A DNA stretch of 9,268 bases from an uncultured Prevotella sp. GTDB lineage: Bacteria; Bacteroidota; Bacteroidia; Bacteroidales; Bacteroidaceae. Each line of letters begins with the position of its first letter. Positions within the stretch are counted from its first letter, which is position 1. The DNA lies in contig CALBYK010000050.1 of assembly GCA_937889855.1 (NCBI GenBank), forward strand, positions 1 through 9,268, written 5' to 3'. Positions 1 to 5,900 of the stretch are shown here, one piece after another. The notes below the pieces were generated by a model. It made no database searches, was not told the origin of the DNA, and worked only from the letters and a program-made list of their open reading frames with translations. Both the position numbers and the translations under genes were made by a program.

Positions 1-224
1 TTCTCCTTCGGTTGGCGGCTTTCACCAGGAAGGACGGTCTCCAGCTTCACCTCGTCCCCGTTGACTTTCATTATGGTGTTGCCTGGATACACCTTGCCCT
101 TATATACAGAGCGGTAGACCACCTCAATGCCTTTCGCGTTCTTAAATTTCTTTGCATAGTTCTGAGCCTCAGCCGCTGTAAAAGCAAGAACGCCGGCAAA
201 CAGAATGCAGATTCTCTTGTTCAT
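1..224 (-). CDS. Exported protein of unknown function, N-terminal part only
   Basis: The reading frame opens at the ATG at 224-222 and stays open to the left edge, giving 74 codons with no stop. The start reads MNKRICILFAGVLAFTAAEA followed by QNY. This is a classic signal peptide (basic n-region, hydrophobic core, probable cleavage after Ala20), so the protein should reach the periplasm or cell surface. The mature part begins NYAKKFKNAKGIEVVYRSVY and is rich in Lys and Val, with alternating residues suggesting beta strands. I do not recognise the family from this fragment. Small secreted beta-rich Bacteroidota families such as GLPGLI-type proteins are possible, but no diagnostic motif is in view. 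A -7 promoter box lies about 64 bases upstream, so it is probably transcribed separately from the anti-sigma gene that ends at 356. Confidence 0.75.
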   Translation of the reverse strand, partial: MNKRICILFAGVLAFTAAEAQNYAKKFKNAKGIEVVYRSVYKGKVYPGNTIMKVNGDEVKLETVLPGESRQPKE

Positions 225-287
225 TTGTTCTGTTTTTGTTGTTATGTTATTAAGTAAGTTGTTTTTCCACTTATTTCTTTGTCCATG

Positions 288-320
288 CAAAGGTAGTCAA
301 AATAAACCACATCATAACAA
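288..320 (-). promoter_or_regulatory. Probable promoter for the exported-protein gene at the left edge
   Basis: On the minus strand 295-288 reads TACCTTTG, a full match to the Bacteroidota -7 consensus TAnnTTTG. The -33 side is weak: a TTG at 320-318 lies 22 bases upstream and there is no exact TTTG. Initiation near 281-284 would give a leader of about 55-60 bases before the ATG at 224. The rest of the gap 225-355 shows no gene and no convincing terminator for the upstream anti-sigma gene. Confidence 0.55.
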
Positions 321-355
321 CTATTGTCACGTTTTTGCTTTCATTCCACTTATAG

Positions 356-1600
356 CTACAGGTCGGCACGCAATCCGATATGGACGCTGAATGTCCATGG
401 CTTGTCCTTGAATATGGTCTCCACATTGCTTTTATTGTCAATGTAATAGCGGATGCCCGGCTCAGCGAACACTCCCACCTTCGGCACAACCATCAGTTGC
501 ACACCGGCAGCTGCCCCTACAGAAAATTGCGTACGGTCATGGTCTATATTTGTCGTGGTCTCACCGGCGGTCATCTTTGACGACACATTGAAGTCGGCTT
601 GCGCTCCTGCCGTGGCATATGTCTGCAGGCGGCTGTTACCCCACACCGTGTATTTAACACCAAGAGGCACACCTATATAATGTAGACGTTGTGTTGACTT
701 GATGTTGTCATTGCCGGATGAGCTTACAAAGTCGGTCACAGCACGTGTATATACCAGACCCGTCGTTAGCTGCAGACGACCTGTGAGCGAATAGCCTACA
801 GAGATGCCGAAACTTACCGGAAGAGAGTGGTGTTTCACTTCCTTGTATTTTGGCAGTAGGGCTTGGTAAACCGTTGACATATATCCTACGGCACCGTTGT
901 CTGGCGACCCGTTGTCAACAAACAAAGGCGACTTCATTGCATACATGCCAGGATAACCCATGCTGCCATTGTCCACAATCACGCCACCTGTATGTACCCC
1001 AACGCTCCATCCCGCATCCGAGCTGCGTTTTTTTTCACCGCGATCCGAATAAGAGGCAATAAGCGTGTTTTCACGCGAGTGTGCCGGCTTTGAATACTTC
1101 TCTTTAAGTGAGCCTTTGTCTGAGGATGAGCCACGCTCTACATCGTCTTCGTCTGGTGCCGCGACGACCTGTGCATTGAAGTCGGAACTTGCCTGCGTCT
1201 GCAAGTTATCCGCCAACAGACCATAATGCGGCTGTTTTTCCTCTGTTTCCGTGTCTTTCGACAAGACACGCTTCTCTACAGTCGCCACAACCCTCTCAAC
1301 CAGCGAGGCGTCAGGCGACGGCATCTTTGAACTGGCTACAGTCCCGGCAACGCACGGCGAACCAGCCCGCTGCAGTTTGCCGCATGTGTCATGACTGCCG
1401 CCATCACGGTAAACCACCACAACAACACCCAGCACAGCAGCCGCAACAGCTACCCACGCAAGCAGAGGCACAATGTGGCGGTTGGGACGCTTGGGCATGT
1501 CTATCCTTTGCTCAATCTTGCTCCACAATTCGTCGGGCACCTGAACTTCGCGGTTTGCAAGACGCCTACGCATATCATCTGTCCAATTGTTGTGTTTCAT
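356..1600 (-). CDS. Dma-type anti-sigma factor: cytoplasmic domain, one TM helix, long linker, C-terminal OM beta-barrel
   Basis: 414 residues. Residues 1-40 are a short charged cytoplasmic segment (DDMRRRLANREVQVPDELW), resembling the small sigma-binding domains of Bacteroidota anti-sigma factors. Residues about 43-64 form a single hydrophobic helix (LLAWVAVAAAVLGVVVVV). Residues 65-195 are a polar, low-complexity linker long enough to cross the periplasm. Residues about 196-414 look like an eight-stranded outer-membrane barrel of the OMP_b-brl type: alternating Gly/aromatic strands such as GISVGYSLTGRLQLTTGLVY, ending WTFSVHIGLRADL. This order matches the dual membrane-spanning anti-sigma (Dma) family described in B. 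thetaiotaomicron, which pairs with ECF21 sigma factors. The start overlaps the sigma stop as ATGA, implying translational coupling. Inferred role: hold the sigma factor at the inner membrane and release it in response to an outer-membrane cue. The function in this organism is untested. Confidence 0.85.
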   Translation of the reverse strand: MKHNNWTDDMRRRLANREVQVPDELWSKIEQRIDMPKRPNRHIVPLLAWVAVAAAVLGVVVVVYRDGGSHDTCGKLQRAGSPCVAGTVASSKMPSPDASLVERVVATVEKRVLSKDTETEEKQPHYGLLADNLQTQASSDFNAQVVAAPDEDDVERGSSSDKGSLKEKYSKPAHSRENTLIASYSDRGEKKRSSDAGWSVGVHTGGVIVDNGSMGYPGMYAMKSPLFVDNGSPDNGAVGYMSTVYQALLPKYKEVKHHSLPVSFGISVGYSLTGRLQLTTGLVYTRAVTDFVSSSGNDNIKSTQRLHYIGVPLGVKYTVWGNSRLQTYATAGAQADFNVSSKMTAGETTTNIDHDRTQFSVGAAAGVQLMVVPKVGVFAEPGIRYYIDNKSNVETIFKDKPWTFSVHIGLRADL

Positions 1601-2139
1601 ATTATCTCCTTTTTCCTGTAATCGTTTATCATACGCGCCAACATCTTCTTGGCATGAAAAAACTGTGATGCCGATGTGCTTGGCGTGATTCCAAGTTCCT
1701 TGGCTATCTCCTTATGGCTAAGGCCGCCAAACACATACAGATTCAGCACGACACGGTAGCCTTCGGGAAGCGAGGCTATCAGCTCGGTGAGTTTATCGTC
1801 AGATATCTGGTCTATGTCTGGCTCTTCCCTTTCCGCACAATCGGGAATGTCGTCGGTGAATGTCAGCCCCGACCTCCTCCGCAGGAATCCAAGCGCCTCA
1901 TTGGCTACGATGCGCGACATCCACGAGCGGAGCGTTCCCTCGCCACGATACTCAAACTGCCGAATCGACTGGAACGCCTTGACGAAGGCATCCTGCACTA
2001 TATCGCACGCGTCATCCCGGTCCGGGACATACCGCAGCGCAATTGCCATAGCCAATCCCGAACACCGGTCGTAGAGCCGACGCATCGCCGCCCTGTCCCC
2101 GCTTTGTATGTCGTGAACGATTTGTTCTTCCAATTTCAT
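1597..2139 (-). CDS. ECF-family RNA polymerase sigma factor (ECF21/Das-like)
   Basis: 180 residues, a normal length for an ECF sigma factor. Region 2 spans residues about 20-88, including the -10-recognition/core-binding stretch DDACDIVQDAFVKAFQSI and the WMSRIVANEALGFLRRR helix. An acidic linker (about 93-115) joins it to region 4 at about 117-172, with the helix-turn-helix LSHKEIAKELGITPSTSASQ and LPEGYRVVLNLYVFGG in front. There is no C-terminal extension. It directs RNA polymerase to a dedicated regulon when released from its anti-sigma factor, which is encoded immediately downstream with a 4-base ATGA overlap. The start at 2139 is 7 bases after the upstream lipoprotein stop, so the three genes form one operon. 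Assignment to group ECF21 is inferred from the Dma-type partner. Target genes cannot be read from this window. Confidence 0.92.
   Translation of the reverse strand: MKLEEQIVHDIQSGDRAAMRRLYDRCSGLAMAIALRYVPDRDDACDIVQDAFVKAFQSIRQFEYRGEGTLRSWMSRIVANEALGFLRRRSGLTFTDDIPDCAEREEPDIDQISDDKLTELIASLPEGYRVVLNLYVFGGLSHKEIAKELGITPSTSASQFFHAKKMLARMINDYRKKEII
1606..1610 (-). promoter_or_regulatory. Strong Shine-Dalgarno inside the sigma gene for the anti-sigma start
   Basis: On the minus strand 1610-1606 reads AGGAG, preceded by an A run and five bases before the ATG at 1600-1598. Good Shine-Dalgarno sites are uncommon in Bacteroidota. This one lies in the last codons of the sigma gene (RKKEII), and together with the ATGA overlap it supports coupled, stoichiometric synthesis of sigma and anti-sigma. 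It also supports the chosen start. Confidence 0.6.
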
Positions 2140-2146
2140 CCTACCG

Positions 2147-2737
2147 TCATTTTTTACGTGTCGCCGTGAACACCATCTTCAATGCCGACGGCACCTGTCC
2201 ACCGCCGTCCAACTGGTATGACGTTACATGAATAACAAGTGTCAGAACTCCCGATTTTGAGAGTGTCCCCCACGACAAGTCGTCATCGCCCTGCGACTGT
2301 GACGAAATATTCAATCCCAATGTGCCTGGCTTATCGCCTACAAGCACGGGGATGTTCCACACCGCCGGCTGCAGCATGTATAATAAGGTGTTGTCAGAGG
2401 TGGAAGTGACGACAAACTGCGATTCCACAATCATGCTGAAATAGTCTGCAGCTGGCACCACGCTGCCATCCGGGAAAAATTGGCGCACAATCTCTGCACG
2501 GGGCACACCACGCAGCCTGAACACGCCCGTCGACGAGTCACGCATATCGATGGCAGCAACTCCTTGCCATCCCGAAGCCATCCCGAGGCTCCACTTGCCT
2601 TCATACACGGCTTCGGAGCTGCTCATATTGCTTGCACCCCAACGCTGCGATGATTCATCATCCTGGGCGCACGACACCGTAAGCAGGGCAACAGCCGTCG
2701 CTGCCAAGACCAATATGGCAACGCGTATATCCTTCAT
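2147..2737 (-). CDS. Small lipoprotein, first gene of the sigma/anti-sigma operon (DUF4840-like)
   Basis: 196 residues from the ATG at 2737. The start MKDIRVAILVLAATAVALLTVSC is a lipoprotein signal peptide with lipobox LTVSC (lipidated Cys23). A longer frame begins at 2770, but that start would lie only about 10 bases from the predicted transcription start and puts a polar MQLKINISMVN ahead of the signal sequence, so 2737 is preferred. The mature protein is about 170 residues and beta-rich, beginning VYEGKWSLGM and ending SALKMVFTATRKK. The pattern resembles the Bacteroidota DUF4840 lipoprotein family, recalled by eye and not verified. It is 7 bases from the sigma gene and so co-transcribed. 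It could act as an envelope sensor or modulator for the anti-sigma barrel, or be a regulon product carried by an autoregulated operon. Both are inferences. Confidence 0.82.
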   Translation of the reverse strand: MKDIRVAILVLAATAVALLTVSCAQDDESSQRWGASNMSSSEAVYEGKWSLGMASGWQGVAAIDMRDSSTGVFRLRGVPRAEIVRQFFPDGSVVPAADYFSMIVESQFVVTSTSDNTLLYMLQPAVWNIPVLVGDKPGTLGLNISSQSQGDDDLSWGTLSKSGVLTLVIHVTSYQLDGGGQVPSALKMVFTATRKK

Positions 2738-2772
2738 ATTTACCATTGATATATTTATCTTCAACTGCATAC

Positions 2773-2850
2773 ATAAATAATGTGCAAAATTATATATTAT
2801 TGCATGAAACCCGAGAATAAGTTGAAAAAAACTTAGACCACATTATTTAT
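2773..2850. repeat. Perfect 12-bp inverted repeat in the divergent promoter region
   Basis: ATAAATAATGTG at 2773-2784 is the exact reverse complement of CACATTATTTAT at 2839-2850, with start-to-start spacing of 66 bases. The left arm directly abuts the minus-strand -7 box. The right arm covers the -33 position of the plus-strand lut promoter. This placement suggests paired binding sites for a regulator touching both promoters. AT-rich chance pairing is the alternative. Confidence 0.55.
2785..2792 (-). promoter_or_regulatory. Probable -7 box for the lipoprotein-sigma-anti-sigma operon
   Basis: The minus strand at 2792-2785 reads TAATTTTG, matching TAnnTTTG. No TTTG-like -33 box is found 19-22 bases upstream. 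The promoter may therefore be weak, activator-dependent, or read by another sigma factor, possibly the operon's own product. Initiation near 2780 gives a leader of about 43 bases to the ATG at 2737. Confidence 0.45.
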
Positions 2851-2882
2851 ATATCCATTCAAAATTTGTACTTTTGCATGAA
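2800..2882. repeat. 9-bp direct repeat TTGCATGAA in the divergent promoter region
   Basis: TTGCATGAA occurs at 2800-2808 and at 2874-2882, 74 bases apart. The first copy is upstream of the minus-strand -7 box. The second overlaps the end of the lut -7 box and the likely lut transcription start. It may be part of a regulator site or simple coincidence. Confidence 0.35.
2846..2876 (+). promoter_or_regulatory. Probable lut operon promoter
   Basis: TACTTTTG at 2869-2876 matches the Bacteroidota -7 consensus. TTTA at 2846-2849 lies exactly 19 bases upstream and matches three of four bases of the -33 TTTG. Predicted initiation near 2881-2884 gives a leader of about 46-49 bases to the lutA ATG at 2930. 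Confidence 0.6.
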
Positions 2883-2929
2883 CTATAAAAATAAAAGAAA
2901 TAACCAAAAGTGGATGACTTTTTAACATT

Positions 2930-3667
2930 ATGAAAATAGGATTGTTTATACCCTGTTACGTCGACGCGCTCTACCCCGAGGTGGGGGTCGCCACATACAA
3001 GCTACTCAAGAGCTTGGGGCTCGACGTGACCTATCCCCTCAACCAGACATGCTGCGGACAGCCAATGGCAAACGCAGGATTCGAGAAGATGGCAGGCAAG
3101 ATAGCCGACCATTTCGACCAACTGTTCAACGACTTCGACTATGTCGTTGCCCCATCGGCCTCATGCGCCGCATTTGTAAAACTATACCACCCGCGATTGG
3201 CAAAGGGCGAGCACCAGTGTCTCACCTCAAAGAAAATCATGGACGTTGTAGAGTTTCTGCACGACGTGGTGAAGCCGAAAAGCCTCAAGGCAAGCTTCCC
3301 GCATGTGGTCAGCGTGCACAACTCATGCCATGGCGTGCGCGAGCTCGGACTCTCGTCGCCATCAGAGCGCCACATCCCGCAGTTCAACAAGATTATCGAC
3401 CTCCTGCAGCTTGTCAACGGCATCACCATACGAGAGCCGGAGCGCAAAGACGAGTGCTGCGGCTTCGGCGGCATGTTCTCCATCGAGGAGCCTGACGTGT
3501 CAAAGCGAATGGGAGAAGACAAAATCGAGCGCCATATGGCAACAGGAGCCGAATATGTCACAGGACCCGACTCATCGTGCCTCATGCACATGCAAGGCAT
3601 CGCCAAAAGAGAGAACAAACCTATCAAGTTCATCCACGTAGTACAGATATTAGCAGCAGGACTATGA
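2930..3667 (+). CDS. lutA: LutA-type (Fe-S)-binding subunit of L-lactate oxidation (CCG domains)
   Basis: 245 residues, the usual LutA/YkgE length. Two cysteine-rich CCG domains are visible: C9 with CCGQP at 41-45 and SASC ending at C79, then NSCHG (C133), DECCGFGG (C176-C177) and DSSC (C217). These are expected to bind an Fe-S cluster of the heterodisulfide-reductase type. With LutB and LutC it forms the cytoplasmic complex that oxidises L-lactate to pyruvate. No signal peptide or membrane segment is present. The first codons MKIGLFIPCYVDALYPEVG are the canonical family start, so ATG 2930 is secure. The stop overlaps the lutB start as ATGA, indicating coupled translation. No lactate permease or LutR-type regulator gene is visible next to it. 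The divergent partner is the sigma-factor operon. Confidence 0.93.
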   Translation: MKIGLFIPCYVDALYPEVGVATYKLLKSLGLDVTYPLNQTCCGQPMANAGFEKMAGKIADHFDQLFNDFDYVVAPSASCAAFVKLYHPRLAKGEHQCLTSKKIMDVVEFLHDVVKPKSLKASFPHVVSVHNSCHGVRELGLSSPSERHIPQFNKIIDLLQLVNGITIREPERKDECCGFGGMFSIEEPDVSKRMGEDKIERHMATGAEYVTGPDSSCLMHMQGIAKRENKPIKFIHVVQILAAGL

Positions 3668-5037
3668 GCACACTACATTCGGAAGCGGCACGACGCTTCA
3701 ACGCAAACCACGAGAAGACAACATGGCACGACGCGACATTCTGGTCGGTACGCCAAAAACGGGACGCGATGGCGGAGGAACTGCCTGAATGGGAGGACCT
3801 GCGCGAACACGCAAGCCAGATAAAACGCCACACCATAACACACCTTGCCGACTATCTTGAGCAATTCGCCTCACAACTCGAGAGCCGTGGTGTCCATGTG
3901 CATTGGGCACGCACCGCCGACGACTTCAACGGCATTGTGCTCAGCATTCTGCAGCAGCATGGCGTGAAGAAGATGGTCAAGTCGAAGTCAATGCTCACCG
4001 AGGAGTGTGGCATGAACCCGTTCCTCGAGCAGCACGGCATAGACGTGGTGGAGACCGACCTCGGCGAGCGCATTCTGCAGCTTCTCCACCAGAAGCCGAG
4101 CCACATCGTCATGCCTGCCATACATCTCAAGCGCGAGGAGGTGGGACGCATGTTCGAGGAGAAAGGCATCAGCAAGGAGATTGGCAACTACGACCCTACG
4201 TACCTCACACGCTGCGCACGCATGCATCTGCGCAGCCAGTTCATGGAGGCTGGAGCAGGCATGACCGGCTGCAACTTCGGCGTGGCTAAGACAGGCGACA
4301 TCGTGGTGTGTACCAACGAGGGCAACGCCGACATGTCCACGTCAATGCCCAAACTGCACCTTGTGGCTATGGGCATAGAGAAGATTGTGCCAGACTACCG
4401 CTCGCTCGCCGTCTTCCAGCGTCTGCTCTGCCGCTCGGCGACAGGACAACCCACCACCGCATACACGTCACACTTCCGCCAGGCACGACCGGGTGCCGAG
4501 ATGCACGTCATTCTCGTTGACAACGGGCGCAGCGACATCCTCGCCGACCCCGACCATTGGGAGACGCTCAAGTGCATACGCTGCGGCTCGTGCATGAACA
4601 CATGCCCCGTCTACCGACGTTCGGGAGGCTACTCCTACACATATTTCATACCAGGGCCCATCGGCATCAACCTCGGCATGCTCCGCGACCCTCAGCGTTT
4701 CAGCGACAACGTGTCGGCTTGCACGCTCTGCCTGTCGTGCGACAACGTTTGCCCGTCGAAAGTGGGTCCCGGCTCGCAGGTCTATCTGTGGCGCCAGAAG
4801 CTCGACTCGCTCCACCGTGCCGACAAGATGAAGAAAGTGATGTCTGAAGGCATGGAGGTGCTTTTCGACCACCCACAGCTCTACGCCTCAGCGCTTAAAA
4901 TCGCCCCACTCGCCAACATCATACCCGATGGCATGACCCACATCCGCGCCATCAACCCATGGGGCGTGGCGCACGCCATGCCACATTTCGCCGGTGAGTC
5001 GTTCCAAGAGATGTGGAAAAAAGGAAAAGTAAAATAG
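3664..5037 (+). CDS. lutB: LutB-type iron-sulfur protein: LUD domain plus 2x[4Fe-4S] ferredoxin motif
   Basis: 457 residues from the ATG at 3664 that overlaps the lutA stop. The frame is open upstream to 3577, but that part lies inside lutA, and MSTLHSEAARRFNANHEKTTWHDATFW is the natural family N-terminus. A LUD domain covers about residues 60-295 (KSKSMLTEECGMNPFLEQHG; TGCNFGVAKTGDIVVCTNEGN). Two [4Fe-4S] motifs follow: C304-x2-C307-x2-C310-x3-C314 and C353-x2-C356-x2-C359-x3-C363. The C-terminal tail (about 380-457, ending NPWGVAHAMPHFAGESFQEMWKKGK) resembles the LutB C-terminal domain. All ligand cysteines are intact. It is the electron-transfer core of the LutABC lactate oxidation complex. 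A hairpin follows the stop codon directly. Confidence 0.94.
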   Translation: MSTLHSEAARRFNANHEKTTWHDATFWSVRQKRDAMAEELPEWEDLREHASQIKRHTITHLADYLEQFASQLESRGVHVHWARTADDFNGIVLSILQQHGVKKMVKSKSMLTEECGMNPFLEQHGIDVVETDLGERILQLLHQKPSHIVMPAIHLKREEVGRMFEEKGISKEIGNYDPTYLTRCARMHLRSQFMEAGAGMTGCNFGVAKTGDIVVCTNEGNADMSTSMPKLHLVAMGIEKIVPDYRSLAVFQRLLCRSATGQPTTAYTSHFRQARPGAEMHVILVDNGRSDILADPDHWETLKCIRCGSCMNTCPVYRRSGGYSYTYFIPGPIGINLGMLRDPQRFSDNVSACTLCLSCDNVCPSKVGPGSQVYLWRQKLDSLHRADKMKKVMSEGMEVLFDHPQLYASALKIAPLANIIPDGMTHIRAINPWGVAHAMPHFAGESFQEMWKKGKVK

Positions 5038-5066
5038 GAGGTGTCGAGCATAAGCTCGGCACCCCC
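5037..5066 (+). promoter_or_regulatory. Intercistronic hairpin between lutB and lutC
   Basis: Arms 5040-5049 (GGTGTCGAGC) and 5054-5063 (GCTCGGCACC) pair over 10 bp with one G-U wobble around the tetraloop ATAA. After one mismatch, two more G-C pairs extend the stem to 5037-5066. It starts at the last base of the lutB stop and ends 15 bases before the lutC ATG, followed only by TTTAAAAT. Without a long U tract it is more likely an mRNA-stability or partial-attenuation element than a full terminator. Confidence 0.65.
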
Positions 5067-5081
5067 TTTAAAATAGCAACA

Positions 5082-5645
5082 ATGTATAAAGAAGAACTCT
5101 TAAACAAGCTTCGCCGCAACACCCGCGAACAATACGACATGCCCACCACTGAGGTGGCAGGCATAGCATACGATGACACCATACAGCAGTTCATCTCCAT
5201 GAGCGAGACGGTAGGCAGCAAGGTGATAGTAGCAAAGCCTGGCGACAACCTCGACGACCTCGTGCACCAAGCCTACCCAGAGGCCAAGGTCATAGCCTCT
5301 AACCTTGAGCAGCTTACCATAGCCACACTCAACCCCGACACCGTGACCGACGCCCAGGCTCTCAACGGCACAGACGTTGAGAGCCTGGGCGTCGGTCACG
5401 GCTGCGTGTGGATACCGCAAGCCATGAAGGAGAAAGCCATTTGCTTCATCTCCGAGTATCTCGTCATCGTGCTCCCCAAAAGCGGCATCGTTGGCAATAT
5501 GCACGAGGCCTACGCGCGCATCACCATGCCCGAGACCGGACTGGGCACATTCATCTCTGGGCCATCCAAAACCGCCGACATCGAGCAGGCTCTCGTCATG
5601 GGAGCACAGGCGGCACGCGGCGTGACGGTGATAATCACCGAATAA
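5082..5645 (+). CDS. lutC: LutC-type LUD-domain protein with a disrupted conserved segment
   Basis: 187 residues from ATG 5082 (MYKEELLNKLRRNTREQYDM). A frame open from 5013 exists, but its first 23 codons cross the lutB end and the hairpin, so 5082 is chosen. The LUD domain is recognisable from AKVIASNLEQLTIATLNPD through CVWIPQAMKEKAICFISEYL, GNMHEAYARI and FISGPSKTADIEQALVMGAQ. It is the third partner of the lactate oxidation complex. The oddity lies at residues 87-107. Between GTDV (96-99) and GCVWIPQ (107-113), Bacteroidota homologues as I recall them carry about 12 residues with an FGVAEN-like motif, related to the AETG motif of LutC/YkgG. Here there are only seven (ESLGVGH), encoded by the right arm of a perfect 27-bp palindrome. 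The frame is intact, but function may be impaired, or the sequence may be an artefact. Confidence 0.88.
   Translation: MYKEELLNKLRRNTREQYDMPTTEVAGIAYDDTIQQFISMSETVGSKVIVAKPGDNLDDLVHQAYPEAKVIASNLEQLTIATLNPDTVTDAQALNGTDVESLGVGHGCVWIPQAMKEKAICFISEYLVIVLPKSGIVGNMHEAYARITMPETGLGTFISGPSKTADIEQALVMGAQAARGVTVIITE
5341..5401. repeat. Perfect 27-bp inverted repeat inside lutC
   Basis: Bases 5341-5367 and 5375-5401 are exact reverse complements (27 of 27) around a 7-base loop, GCACAGA. The outer ends read CCGTGACCGACGCC on the left and GGCGTCGGTCACGG on the right. It lies wholly within coding sequence (lutC residues 87-107). The left arm encodes ordinary family sequence (VTDAQALN). The right arm encodes ESLGVGH, which does not fit the family. 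This is the signature of a copied inverted duplication, not a conserved regulatory hairpin. Confidence 0.95.
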
Positions 5646-5651
5646 CTGGGA

Positions 5652-5689
5652 GTTGGGGCAAAAAATAGGCATCTGTGTTTTGCCCCAAC
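5652..5689 (+). terminator. Probable terminator after lutC
   Basis: GTTGGGGCAAAA (5652-5663) and TTTTGCCCCAAC (5678-5689) form a perfect 12-bp stem around a 14-base loop, six bases after the lutC stop. No clear U tract follows, so strict factor-independent termination is uncertain. A competing partner for the left arm is CCCCACTCC at 5700-5708. The rest of 5690-5850 holds no gene. Confidence 0.55.
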
Positions 5690-5775
5690 CTTCCATACTC
5701 CCCACTCCACAAATCCTACCATTTAAGCACACCATACCGCACTTTACGCCATAATCCATACAATTTACACAAAAT

Positions 5776-5803
5776 AAGATGATTTTGCCATAAAATCCAT
5801 CTT
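5776..5803. repeat. Imperfect hairpin in the lutC-antiterminator intergenic region
   Basis: AAGATG-ATTTT (5776-5786) pairs with AAAAT (5792-5796), a one-base bulge C5797, and CATCTT (5798-5803), around the loop GCCAT. It lies between the lutC terminator and the next promoter. Its role is unknown; it could be a second terminator stem or a chance AT-rich structure. Confidence 0.4.
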
Positions 5804-5853
5804 CCCAAAAAAACATTCTATCATCGGCTTTACGGCTTATTTTCAACATTAAA

Positions 5854-5875
5854 AATTTTGCATATTTGCAAAATT
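5854..5875. promoter_or_regulatory. Candidate operator: 22-bp palindrome across the antiterminator promoter
   Basis: AATTTTGCA (5854-5862) and TGCAAAATT (5867-5875) are perfect 9-bp inverted arms around a 4-base centre, TATT. The left arm contains the -33 TTTG and the right arm fills the spacer before the -7 box. A dimeric regulator bound here would block or reposition RNA polymerase. The regulator is unknown. Confidence 0.55.
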
Positions 5876-5887
5876 GTCTTAACTTTG
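5857..5887 (+). promoter_or_regulatory. Near-consensus promoter of the antiterminator unit
   Basis: TTTG at 5857-5860, a 19-base spacer, and TAACTTTG at 5880-5887 match the Bacteroidota -33/-7 consensus fully. Initiation is expected near 5892-5895. That leaves almost no leader before ATG 5901 but about 45 bases before ATG 5940. Confidence 0.75.
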
Positions 5888-5900
5888 CAAGTAAAATAGT

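Noticed and set aside
3577..3663. Upstream in-frame extension of lutB
   Set aside because: The first 29 codons lie inside lutA in another frame. The ATGA overlap at 3664 and the family N-terminus support the shorter start.
5013..5081. Upstream in-frame extension of lutC from an ATG inside lutB
   Set aside because: It would translate through the lutB end and the intercistronic hairpin. The family N-terminus begins at 5082.
5341..5401. The lutC palindrome as a terminator or CRISPR-like repeat
   Set aside because: It lies mid-gene with no U tract, occurs only once, and its right arm replaces coding sequence, which fits a copied duplication better.
5100..5849. 249-codon open frame on the minus strand opposite lutC
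   Set aside because: It is a shadow of lutC. It has no family features, and the palindrome makes part of its sequence echo the lutC protein on the opposite strand.
5840..5900. Invertible promoter of the kind seen at Bacteroides capsule loci
   Set aside because: The inverted arms are separated by only four bases inside the promoter. I found no inverted repeats flanking the whole promoter and no invertase gene nearby.
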